A stretch of DNA of 5,628 nucleotides from an uncultured Lachnospiraceae bacterium (lineage in GTDB: Bacteria > Bacillota > Clostridia > Lachnospirales > Lachnospiraceae), in assembly GCA_945788595.1 (NCBI GenBank), contig CALZMS010000083.1:1-5628 (forward strand). The letters run 5' to 3'. Of the stretch, positions 1 to 5,628 are shown piece after piece (position 1 is the stretch's first letter; the number at the start of each line of letters is the position of its first letter). The notes beneath the pieces are model-generated. The model was given only the letters and a program-made list of their open reading frames with translations, was not told where the DNA came from and did no database searches. Made by a program: the position numbers and the translations under genes.

Positions 1-1
1 A

Positions 2-1732
2 GATCCGGAATATGAAGAGCTGATGCGTTCACTTCTGGGCCGCACACTGGTGGTAGAGAACATTGATCACGGTATTGCCCTGCAGAAAAAAAGTCATCAT
101 ACCCTTCGTATTGTAACTCTGGAGGGAGAGCTTTTGAATCCGGGCGGATCGATGACGGGTGGTGCATTTAAAAACTCCAGCAACCTTCTTGGACGGCGCC
201 GCGAGATCGAAGAACTGGAAAAGCAGGTTAAGAAACTGAAGACAGATCTTGAAGAAAGAAAGACAGGTCTGGAATCCAAACGAAATCTTCGGAATGCTCT
301 TCGGGATGAGAAGAGCGATCTGGACGAGCAGATCAGGGAAAAACAGTTGGATCTGAATACGGCACAGATGAATATCCGTCAGGCCGAAGAACGTACTCGT
401 GAGATCCAGTCAGGCTTCAGTCAGTTAAAAACAGAAAGCTCCGAGATAGAATCTCAGATCCGGGAGATCGATGAGTTCCGTACGGCGCTGCAGCAGGAAA
501 TGAAGACGCTGAAATCTTCTGAAAAGGATTCTATGCAGACGGCGCTTTCTCAGGAGACTTTGCTGGAACGGCAAAGAGAGCAGGAGAACGGACTTTCCAG
601 GCAGCTGGAGGGTCTGCATCTGAAAGCTGCAGAGCTTTCTCAGAAACTCTCATTCCAGCAGGAAAATCTGACCCGAATACACAAGGAGATCCAGTCTCTG
701 GAGGAAGAAAAAACAGATATTGAAGCCAGACAGCTGGAGCGTGAAGAAGAAGAAAAGGAAAAACGGGATCAGATCGCAGCAATTGAAGAAACTATGGCGG
801 CCGGCAAAGCACAGGGAGAAGAACTGCAGCAGGTACTTGCAGAGGATCAGGCAAAAAAAGAGAAACTGCAGAGTACCCATCGTCAGTTTTTTGCCCGCAG
901 GGACGAGCTTTCGGAACATCTGAATCGTCTCGATAAGGAGTGTTACCGTCTGAGAAGCCAGCTGGATAAGCTGGAAGAAAATCAGGAGGCGCAGATCAAT
1001 TATATATGGGATGAGTATGAGATCACACCGATGCAGGCTGCGTCCTACCGTATGGAGGACGTACCGGAAAGAGGTACGCTTAAAAAACAGCTGAATGAGA
1101 TAAAGGAAGATATCCGGAAACTGGGTCCGGTCAATGTCAATGCCATCGAAGAGTACAAAGAGGTGGAGGAACGTCACAGCTTTCTTTCTGCACAGCATGA
1201 GGATCTTGTCACTGCGCAGGAGACCCTCAAAAAGATCATTCAGGAGCTGGATGACGGTATGCGCCGCCAGTTTGCGGAAAAATTTGCGGACATCCGCCGG
1301 GAATTCGATAAGGCTTTTAAGGATCTTTTCGGCGGAGGTAAAGGTACGCTGGAACTGGTGGAAGGAGAAGACATTCTGGAGGCCGGTGTGCAGATCATTT
1401 CTCAGCCTCCGGGCAAAAAATTGCAGAATATGATGCAGCTTTCCGGTGGAGAAAAGGCACTGACAGCAATTGCCCTGTTATTTGCCATTCAGAATCTGAA
1501 GCCATCACCTTTCTGTCTTCTGGATGAGATCGAGGCGGCTCTTGACGATTCAAACGTCAGCAGGTTTGCGGAATATCTGCATAAGCTTACTAAAAATACG
1601 CAGTTTATTGTCATTACCCACAGACGTGGTACAATGAATGCGGCAGACCGTCTGTACGGTATCACTATGCAGGAAAAAGGTGTGTCCACACTGGTGTCTG
1701 TAGATTTGATCGAAAATGATCTGGATAAATAG
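2..1732 (+). CDS. smc: Chromosome segregation/condensin ATPase SMC, C-terminal half (5'-partial)
   Basis: SMC homodimers form the ring-shaped bacterial condensin with ScpA and ScpB, which organises and helps segregate the nucleoid. The frame is open from base 2, so 576 residues are visible, about half of a usual ~1,190-residue protein; the N-terminal head with Walker A lies off the left edge. Numbering the visible part, residues 1-55 are the end of the hinge, closing with GGSMTGG (48-54). Residues ~60-370 are a charged Glu/Lys/Gln-rich coiled-coil arm. The C-terminal head begins near LGPVNVNAI (374-382) and carries the ABC signature LSGGEKALTA (from 480), Walker B CLLDEIEAALDD with Asp508 and catalytic Glu509, and the H-loop ITHRRGTM with His540. 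All ATPase residues expected in this half are present. The stop TAG at 1730-1732 overlaps the ftsY Shine-Dalgarno sequence, implying co-transcription. The first ATG in the window (23) is internal, not the start. Confidence 0.97.
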   Translation, partial: DPEYEELMRSLLGRTLVVENIDHGIALQKKSHHTLRIVTLEGELLNPGGSMTGGAFKNSSNLLGRRREIEELEKQVKKLKTDLEERKTGLESKRNLRNALRDEKSDLDEQIREKQLDLNTAQMNIRQAEERTREIQSGFSQLKTESSEIESQIREIDEFRTALQQEMKTLKSSEKDSMQTALSQETLLERQREQENGLSRQLEGLHLKAAELSQKLSFQQENLTRIHKEIQSLEEEKTDIEARQLEREEEEKEKRDQIAAIEETMAAGKAQGEELQQVLAEDQAKKEKLQSTHRQFFARRDELSEHLNRLDKECYRLRSQLDKLEENQEAQINYIWDEYEITPMQAASYRMEDVPERGTLKKQLNEIKEDIRKLGPVNVNAIEEYKEVEERHSFLSAQHEDLVTAQETLKKIIQELDDGMRRQFAEKFADIRREFDKAFKDLFGGGKGTLELVEGEDILEAGVQIISQPPGKKLQNMMQLSGGEKALTAIALLFAIQNLKPSPFCLLDEIEAALDDSNVSRFAEYLHKLTKNTQFIVITHRRGTMNAADRLYGITMQEKGVSTLVSVDLIENDLDK

Positions 1733-1736
1733 GAGA
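1731..1736 (+). promoter_or_regulatory. Ribosome binding site of ftsY, overlapping the smc stop codon
   Basis: AGGAGA shares its first two bases with the smc stop TAG and lies 10 nt before the ATG at 1747. The spacing is slightly long but usable. The overlap suggests translation of ftsY may be helped by ribosomes finishing smc (inference). Confidence 0.7.
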
Positions 1737-1746
1737 GAAGATAAAT

Positions 1747-2679
1747 ATGGCTGAAGAAAAAAAAGGCTTTTTTAAACGTCTGGTGGCCGGACTGGCCAAG
1801 ACAAGAGACACGGTGGTATCCGGTATGGATGCCATCTTTCATGGATTTTCAAAGATCGATGAAGATTTTTATGAAGAACTGGAAGAGACTCTGATCATGG
1901 GAGATCTTGGTGTGGCTACCACCGAGAAGATCCTTGACCGTCTGAGAGAACAGGTAAAAGAACAGAAGATCCACGAGCCTATAGCCTGCCGTGATCTTTT
2001 GATCAGTACGATCCGGGAACAGATGAAGACAAGCGAAGAAGATTATGAATTTGAAAAAAGAAAATCCGTAGTGCTGGTGGTGGGCGTCAACGGTGTTGGT
2101 AAGACTACGACTGTGGGCAAACTGGCCGGTAAACTGAAAAACGAGGGAAAGAAAGTGCTGATCGCAGCGGCAGATACTTTCCGAGCGGCAGCCGGTACCC
2201 AGCTGTCTGTATGGGCAGAGAGGGCCGGTGTGGAGATGATCGGCGGACAGGAAGGCGCTGACCCGGCGGCCATCGTTTATGATGCTGTGCAGGCGGCAAA
2301 GGCAAGAAACGTAGATGTGCTTCTCTGCGATACCGCAGGCCGTCTTTCCAATAAAAAAAATCTGATGCAGGAGCTTGGAAAAATCTCCCGCGTTATTGAG
2401 CGAGAATATCCGGATGCTTATATGGAGACTTTGCTGGTACTGGACGGCTCCACAGGACAGAATGCTCTGATGCAGGCCCGCCAGTTCGGCGAGGTGACAA
2501 AGCTTACCGGTATCGTTCTGACAAAGCTTGACGGTACAGCCAAAGGCGGTATTGCCGTGGCGATCCAGTCTGAACTGGATGTCCCGGTAAAATATATCGG
2601 TGTTGGAGAGACCATAGATGATCTGGAAAAATTCGATCCGGATCAGTATGTTGAGGCATTATTCCGTACAGAGAACTAG
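1747..2679 (+). CDS. ftsY: Signal recognition particle receptor FtsY (SRP GTPase)
   Basis: FtsY is the membrane-associated SRP receptor. It pairs with Ffh through twinned GTPase domains, and GTP hydrolysis releases the ribosome-nascent chain to SecYEG. The 310-residue protein is complete and short, as in many Firmicutes, lacking the long acidic A domain of E. coli FtsY. The N-terminal FFKRLVAGLAKTR (8-20) is a basic amphipathic helix of the kind that binds lipid. The N domain spans ~20-100. The G domain shows G1 GVNGVGKTTT (113-122), DTFRAAA (143-149) with Arg146 and Gln152, DTAGR (195-199), TGQNA (236-240), TKLDG (259-263) and GVGE (285-288). DTFRAAA rather than DxYRPAA separates FtsY from Ffh. 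The motif continues GTQL, where xEQL is usual: a small oddity that keeps the Gln. The ATG at 1747 is chosen for its Shine-Dalgarno and its match to the family N terminus. The gene sits 14 bp after smc and 14 bp before ilvA, with no promoter seen between them. Confidence 0.98.
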   Translation: MAEEKKGFFKRLVAGLAKTRDTVVSGMDAIFHGFSKIDEDFYEELEETLIMGDLGVATTEKILDRLREQVKEQKIHEPIACRDLLISTIREQMKTSEEDYEFEKRKSVVLVVGVNGVGKTTTVGKLAGKLKNEGKKVLIAAADTFRAAAGTQLSVWAERAGVEMIGGQEGADPAAIVYDAVQAAKARNVDVLLCDTAGRLSNKKNLMQELGKISRVIEREYPDAYMETLLVLDGSTGQNALMQARQFGEVTKLTGIVLTKLDGTAKGGIAVAIQSELDVPVKYIGVGETIDDLEKFDPDQYVEALFRTEN

Positions 2680-2685
2680 AGGAGG
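2680..2685 (+). promoter_or_regulatory. Strong ribosome binding site of ilvA
   Basis: A perfect AGGAGG starts one base after the ftsY stop and lies 8 nt before the ATG at 2694. This fixes that start over the in-frame ATG at 2703, which would sit 17 nt from the site. No promoter is visible in the 14-bp gap, so ilvA is probably read from the smc-ftsY transcript. Confidence 0.85.
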
Positions 2686-2693
2686 AAAACAGG

Positions 2694-3914
2694 ATGGAAG
2701 AAATGTTGACATTGGAGAAATTTGAGGAGGCAACGGAGATCGTACATCGGGTGACCCGGGAGACGAAGCTTCTGTACAGTGAGGAGCTGAGCAATCGTTA
2801 CGGCAACAAGATCTATCTGAAACCGGAAAACATGCAGTATACCGGTGCCTACAAGCTCAGAGGAGCCTATTACAAAATTTCCACACTGAGCGATGAAGAG
2901 AAGAAGAAAGGACTGATCACGGCTTCAGCCGGCAACCATGCCCAGGGCGTGGCTTATGCCGCAAAAGCCTATGGTGTAAAGGCAACCATCGTTATGCCCA
3001 CTACAACTCCCCTGATCAAGGTGGAGCGCACCAGAAGCTACGGCGTGGATACAGTACTTTACGGAGACAATTATGATGAGGCCTGTGCCCATGCCTATGA
3101 ACTGGCAGCAGAACATGGCTATACCTTTATTCATCCCTTCGATGATCTGGCGGTAGCTACAGGCCAGGGTACCATAGCCATGGAGATCATTCAGGAGCTT
3201 CCCCTGGTAGACTATATTCTGGTACCCATTGGCGGAGGCGGTCTGGCTACAGGTATTTCCACTCTGGCCAAATTGTTAAAACCCAATATTAAAGTGATCG
3301 GTGTGGAGCCGTTGAATGCCAACTGTATGCAGGTCTCTCTTGAAGCCGGAAAGGTATGTACTCTGGATGATGCCAATACCATCGCCGATGGTACTGCGGT
3401 AAAGACTCCCGGCGAGAAGATCTTTCCGTATATTCAGAAAAATCTGGACGATATTATTACCGTGGAAGATGATGAGCTGATCGTTGCGTTCCTGGATATG
3501 GTAGAAAATCATAAGATGATCGTGGAGAACTCCGGTCTTTTGACCGTGGCTGCCCTGAAGCATCTGGATGTAAAGAACAAAAAGATCGTTTCTGTATTAA
3601 GCGGCGGAAATATGGATGTGATCACGATGTCTTCTGTAGTGCAGAACGGACTGATCGCCAGAGACAGAATCTTTACAGTATCCGTGCTGATGCCGGATAA
3701 ACCGGGTGAGCTGGCCAGAGTAGCCGGACTGATCGCTGACCAGCGCGGAAACGTGATCCGTCTGGATCATAACCAGTTCTTCAGCACCAACAGAAACGCT
3801 GCGGTAGAGCTGAAGATCACTATGGAAGCTTTCGGAACAGAGCACAAAGAGAAGATTCTTAAGGAACTGGAGGTTCAGGGCTTCCGTCCGAAGCTGATCC
3901 GTCCAAGTCTGTAA
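2694..3914 (+). CDS. ilvA: Threonine ammonia-lyase (threonine dehydratase), medium form with one C-terminal ACT domain
   Basis: This cytosolic PLP enzyme deaminates L-threonine to 2-oxobutanoate and ammonia, the first committed step of isoleucine synthesis from threonine; relatives also act on serine. At 406 residues it falls between the ~330-residue catabolic TdcB, which has no ACT domain, and the ~510-residue E. coli IlvA, which has two ACT-like domains. It therefore fits the 'medium' family with one ACT domain. Fold-type II features are clear: YTGAYKLRGA with Schiff-base Lys54, SAGNHAQG (78-85), the phosphate-binding loop GGGGL (180-184) and SGGN (303-306) near the end of the catalytic domain. 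The ACT domain runs ~326-406 and opens with FTVSVLMPDKPGEL, suggesting allosteric control by an amino acid, probably isoleucine or valine (family inference). It is the only metabolic gene among SRP and SMC genes. It has no promoter of its own and no strong terminator after it. A catabolic role is possible, since no other ilv gene is in view. Confidence 0.93.
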   Translation: MEEMLTLEKFEEATEIVHRVTRETKLLYSEELSNRYGNKIYLKPENMQYTGAYKLRGAYYKISTLSDEEKKKGLITASAGNHAQGVAYAAKAYGVKATIVMPTTTPLIKVERTRSYGVDTVLYGDNYDEACAHAYELAAEHGYTFIHPFDDLAVATGQGTIAMEIIQELPLVDYILVPIGGGGLATGISTLAKLLKPNIKVIGVEPLNANCMQVSLEAGKVCTLDDANTIADGTAVKTPGEKIFPYIQKNLDDIITVEDDELIVAFLDMVENHKMIVENSGLLTVAALKHLDVKNKKIVSVLSGGNMDVITMSSVVQNGLIARDRIFTVSVLMPDKPGELARVAGLIADQRGNVIRLDHNQFFSTNRNAAVELKITMEAFGTEHKEKILKELEVQGFRPKLIRPSL

Positions 3915-3938
3915 AAAAGTCAAAAAAAGTTTTTGCTT

Positions 3939-3960
3939 TGTCAAGAAAAAATGCTTGACA
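3939..3960. repeat. 7-bp perfect inverted repeat overlapping the ylxM -35 box
   Basis: TGTCAAG (3939-3945) and CTTGACA (3954-3960) are exact reverse complements separated by 8 nt (AAAAAATG). The right arm contains the whole TTGACA -35 hexamer. It could be a protein-binding dyad or, in readthrough RNA, a small hairpin. It lacks a following T run, so it is not a terminator. It may also be chance. Confidence 0.5.
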
Positions 3961-3983
3961 TACTGTAACTCGTAGTGTAAGAT
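3955..3983 (+). promoter_or_regulatory. Sigma-A-type promoter for ylxM-ffh
   Basis: A consensus -35 TTGACA (3955-3960) is separated by the ideal 17 bp from TAAGAT (3978-3983), which matches the -10 consensus TATAAT at four of six positions, including the key second A and final T. Transcription would be expected to start around 3989-3992. It faces ylxM and lies in the only intergenic gap, so it probably drives ylxM, ffh and the genes beyond. Initiation there would leave ylxM with a leader of ten bases or fewer. Confidence 0.8.
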
Positions 3984-3987
3984 AACC

Positions 3988-3993
3988 AAGGTG
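3988..3993 (+). promoter_or_regulatory. Putative weak ribosome binding site of ylxM
   Basis: AAGGTG partly matches the Shine-Dalgarno consensus and is 6 nt before the ATG at 4000, supporting that start. The alternative GTG (3991) and TTG (3994) lie in or just after this motif and have no comparable site upstream. Transcripts from the mapped-by-eye promoter may begin within the motif, so it may only be complete on readthrough RNA. Confidence 0.45.
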
Positions 3994-3999
3994 TTGGAA

Positions 4000-4344
4000 A
4001 TGGAAGCATTTGTTGAGAAAGCTTTGCTGTATGATTTTTACGGAGAGCTGCTGACAGAGCATCAGAGAGAAATATACGAGGATGTAGTCCTCAACGATTA
4101 TTCGATCAGCGAGGTGGCCGCAGAGCTTGGCATCAGCCGTCAGGGCGTGCATGACCAGGTGAAGCGTGTGGATAAGCTGCTGGCCGGATATGAAGAGAGA
4201 CTGATGTTAGTCAAACGCTTTTTGGATCTGAAGGCAAAAGTAGGCCGTATCCGGGAGACAGTTTCCGGTTGCACGGCAGATAATCTGGAAGAAGTAAAGA
4301 AAACGGTGGCGGAGATTTCCGACAGCATAATGGAGGAACTGTAA
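4000..4344 (+). CDS. ylxM: YlxM family helix-turn-helix protein, SRP-associated (UPF0122)
   Basis: YlxM is a small protein encoded directly before ffh in many Firmicutes; work in Streptococcus mutans links it to modulation of SRP components (established knowledge, mechanism incomplete). From the ATG at 4000 it has 114 residues, close to the family's ~110. The N-terminal LLYDFYGELLTEHQREIYED (9-28) is the family hallmark. It is followed by a helix-turn-helix resembling sigma-70 region 4, SISEVAAELGISRQGVHDQV (35-54), and then a charged helical C-terminal segment (~60-114). No catalytic motif or membrane segment is seen. GTG at 3991 or TTG at 3994 would add three or two residues; ATG is preferred for the AAGGTG 6 nt upstream and because the family usually starts just before the LLYDFY region. 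Its own promoter precedes it, and ffh follows after 19 bp, so the two are almost certainly co-transcribed. Whether it binds DNA, RNA or Ffh cannot be told from sequence. Confidence 0.92.
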   Translation: MEAFVEKALLYDFYGELLTEHQREIYEDVVLNDYSISEVAAELGISRQGVHDQVKRVDKLLAGYEERLMLVKRFLDLKAKVGRIRETVSGCTADNLEEVKKTVAEISDSIMEEL

Positions 4345-4351
4345 GTTCCCT

Positions 4352-4357
4352 GGGAGA
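4352..4357 (+). promoter_or_regulatory. Ribosome binding site of ffh
   Basis: GGGAGA lies 6 nt before the ATG at 4364, in the 19-bp gap after the ylxM stop. It supports that start and continuous translation of ylxM and ffh from one mRNA. Confidence 0.75.
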
Positions 4358-4363
4358 CGTTAT

Positions 4364-5628
4364 ATGGCATTTGACAGCTTGACTGAGAAACTGCAGAATG
4401 TATTTAAAAATCTGAGAAGCAAAGGCCGTCTGACGGAAGCAGATGTAAAAACTGCTCTTCGTGAAGTCAAAATGGCGCTGCTGGAAGCAGATGTCAGCTT
4501 TAAGGTTGTAAAGCAGTTTACCAAGGCAGTGCAGGAGCGGGCCATTGGCCAGGATGTCATGACCGGACTGAATCCGGGACAGATGGTGATCAAGATCGTT
4601 AATGAAGAACTGATCAAATTGATGGGTTCCGAGACAACGGAGATCGTCCTTCGTCCGGGAAATGAGATTACCACGATTCTGATGGTGGGTCTTCAGGGTT
4701 CCGGTAAGACAACGACTTCTGCCAAGATTGCCGGTAAGTTAAAGGCAAAAGGACGTCAGCCGCTTCTGGTGGCGGGGGATGTTTACCGACCGGCAGCCAT
4801 TGAACAGTTAAAGATCAATGGTGAGAAACAGGGCGTTGAAGTATTTTCCATGGGTGATCAAAAAAGCCCGGTGGATATTGCCAAAGCATCCATAGAGTAT
4901 GCAAAACAGACAAAGAAAAATGTTGTGATCATCGATACGGCCGGTCGCCAGCAGGTAGACGAGGCGATGATGCAGGAGCTGAAGGATATCAAAGCTGCTG
5001 TAGAGATCGATCAGACGATTCTTGTTGTGGATGCTACCACAGGACAGAATGCTGTGAATGTATCAGAGACTTTTAACCAGGATGTGGGCATTGATGGTGT
5101 TATTCTGACAAAGCTGGATGGTGATGCCCGAGGCGGTGCAGCCCTTTCCATAAAAGCCATCAGCGGCAAACCGATCCTGTATGTAGGTATGGGTGAGAAA
5201 CTCTCTGATCTGGAACAGTTTTATCCTGACCGTATGGCTTCCCGTATTCTTGGCATGGGCGATGTGATGAGTCTGATCGAAAAGGCACAGGCCAGCATCG
5301 ACGAGGAAAAAGCCCGAGAGATGGAGCAGAAGCTCAAAAAAGCCCAGTTCGGCTTCGATGATTATCTTGAAAGCATGAACCAGATGAAAAATATGGGCGG
5401 TATTTCCAGTGTCTTAAGTATGTTGCCAGGCATGGGTGTCGGCGGTAAGATGAAGGACATCGAGAGTATGATCGATGAAAAAGATCTGGCCCGTAAGGAA
5501 GCTATCGTTCTTGCAATGACGCCGAAGGAACGATCCAATCCGGATATTTTAAATGTATCCCGAAAGCAGCGGATCGCTAAAGGTGCTGGTGTGGATATCG
5601 GTGAAGTCAGCCGTTTCATTAAACAGTT
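4364..5628 (+). CDS. ffh: Signal recognition particle protein Ffh (SRP54 GTPase), 3'-partial
   Basis: Ffh binds the SRP RNA and hydrophobic signal sequences emerging from the ribosome, then docks with FtsY at the membrane through its GTPase domain. The frame runs from the ATG at 4364 to the window edge without a stop, giving 421 residues of an expected ~450; the loss is the window edge, not a mutation. The N domain occupies ~1-100 and contains ALLEADVSFKVVK. The G domain shows G1 GLQGSGKTTT (109-118), DVYRPAAIEQL (139-149, Arg142, Gln148), DTAGR (191-195), TGQNA (226-230), TKLDGDARGG (249-258) and GMGE (275-278). The methionine-rich M domain (~297 on) has the finger-loop segment MGGISSVLSMLPGMG (344-358) and the RNA-binding SRKQRIAKGAG (399-409). 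TGQNA, where Ffh proteins often have TGQDA, is a minor variant. Together with ylxM it starts a unit that in Firmicutes typically continues to rpsP, which is outside this window. Confidence 0.97.
   Translation, partial: MAFDSLTEKLQNVFKNLRSKGRLTEADVKTALREVKMALLEADVSFKVVKQFTKAVQERAIGQDVMTGLNPGQMVIKIVNEELIKLMGSETTEIVLRPGNEITTILMVGLQGSGKTTTSAKIAGKLKAKGRQPLLVAGDVYRPAAIEQLKINGEKQGVEVFSMGDQKSPVDIAKASIEYAKQTKKNVVIIDTAGRQQVDEAMMQELKDIKAAVEIDQTILVVDATTGQNAVNVSETFNQDVGIDGVILTKLDGDARGGAALSIKAISGKPILYVGMGEKLSDLEQFYPDRMASRILGMGDVMSLIEKAQASIDEEKAREMEQKLKKAQFGFDDYLESMNQMKNMGGISSVLSMLPGMGVGGKMKDIESMIDEKDLARKEAIVLAMTPKERSNPDILNVSRKQRIAKGAGVDIGEVSRFIKQ

Larger units (their letters stand above)
3915..3999. other. 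Intergenic region between ilvA and ylxM
   Basis: This is the only gap longer than 20 bp. From left to right it holds an A-rich stretch (3913-3928), a weak A/T-only dyad (CAAAAA at 3921-3926 with TTTTTG at 3930-3935), the inverted repeat at 3939-3960, the ylxM promoter (3955-3983) and a short leader. The A/T-rich sequence just upstream of the -35 box could act as an UP-like element for RNA polymerase alpha subunits (inference). No GC-rich hairpin followed by a T run is present, so readthrough from ilvA into ylxM is likely in addition to fresh initiation. Confidence 0.8.

Noticed and set aside
650..1198. A long open frame (182 codons) on the minus strand within smc
   Set aside because: It is antisense to the SMC coiled coil. 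Its Phe/Leu-rich product is what the reverse complement of Glu/Lys/Gln codons gives, and no ribosome binding site or family motif is seen.
1439..1468. LSGGEK instead of LSGGER in the SMC signature motif as a functional change
   Set aside because: Lys at this position occurs in other SMC proteins, including archaeal ones, and the rest of the ATPase motifs are intact.
2706..2734. TTGACA at 2706-2711 as a promoter inside the start of ilvA
   Set aside because: No -10-like hexamer occurs at a suitable distance (GGCAAC at 17 bp), and it is downstream of the supported start codon.
3921..3935. CAAAAA-AAG-TTTTTG dyad as a rho-independent terminator of ilvA
   Set aside because: The stem is almost entirely A-T with a 3-nt loop, and the T run is part of the stem, not after it. 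It would be too weak to be a convincing terminator.
3916..3944. Divergent minus-strand promoter using the left arm of the inverted repeat (TTGACA on the minus strand)
   Set aside because: At 17-18 bp spacing the would-be -10 reads GACTTT or ACTTTT, with no resemblance to TATAAT, and it would fire antisense into ilvA.
3597..4152. Two overlapping minus-strand open frames across the ilvA end, the intergenic gap and ylxM
   Set aside because: They run through the ylxM promoter and antisense to two well-supported genes, show no recognisable domain, and lack a credible minus-strand promoter or Shine-Dalgarno.
4371..4399. TTGACA at 4371-4376 with CAGAAT 17 bp downstream as an internal promoter
   Set aside because: It lies in codons 3-12 of ffh, has no start codon or ribosome binding site arranged to use it, and the hexamer is explained by the codons for Phe-Asp-Ser.
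5362..5619. Minus-strand open frame opposite the end of ffh
   Set aside because: It is a shadow of the Ffh M domain; the coding evidence on the + strand is decisive.
4364..5628. ffh lacking a stop codon as a sign of a broken gene
   Set aside because: The frame is intact to the last base and ends about 30 residues before the usual C terminus, exactly as expected from a window cut.

Overview
This window is an ordinary piece of Clostridia-type Firmicutes chromosome, most like Lachnospiraceae. That placement rests on moderate base composition, strong AGGAGG-type ribosome binding sites, short intergenic gaps, the smc-ftsY...ylxM-ffh gene order, and a FtsY that lacks the acidic N-terminal domain seen in Proteobacteria. 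It is recalled from gene order and protein style; no database search was run. All five genes lie on the + strand, and almost every base is coding.

Layout: (1) 2-1732, the C-terminal half of the chromosome condensation ATPase SMC, cut by the left edge of the window. (2) 1747-2679, ftsY, the signal recognition particle (SRP) receptor GTPase. (3) 2694-3914, a PLP-dependent threonine ammonia-lyase with a C-terminal ACT domain (the roughly 400-residue 'medium' form, ilvA). These three are separated by 14-bp gaps that each hold a Shine-Dalgarno sequence, and they look like one transcription unit entering from the left. (4) 3915-3999, the only real intergenic gap. It contains an A/T-rich tract, a 7-bp inverted repeat and a good sigma-A-type promoter (TTGACA, 17 bp, TAAGAT). 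(5) 4000-4344, ylxM, a small helix-turn-helix SRP-associated protein. (6) 4364-5628, ffh, the SRP GTPase, cut by the right edge about 30 residues before its expected end. The ffh frame is open throughout and was read directly from the sequence.

Functionally, Ffh with 4.5S/scRNA binds signal sequences on nascent chains, FtsY receives that complex at the membrane, and YlxM is thought to modulate the pathway. Both partner GTPases are therefore encoded within 3 kb. SMC acts in chromosome organisation and commonly neighbours ftsY in Firmicutes. The threonine ammonia-lyase is the metabolic outsider: it makes 2-oxobutanoate for isoleucine synthesis or threonine catabolism and sits between the receptor gene and the SRP gene.

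I found no mobile element, CRISPR array, RNA gene, broken gene or convincing new system. The points most worth a second look are the promoter and start-codon arrangement of ylxM, where the predicted transcript start nearly coincides with the start codon, the inverted repeat overlapping its -35 box, and the placement of ilvA inside the SRP gene block.
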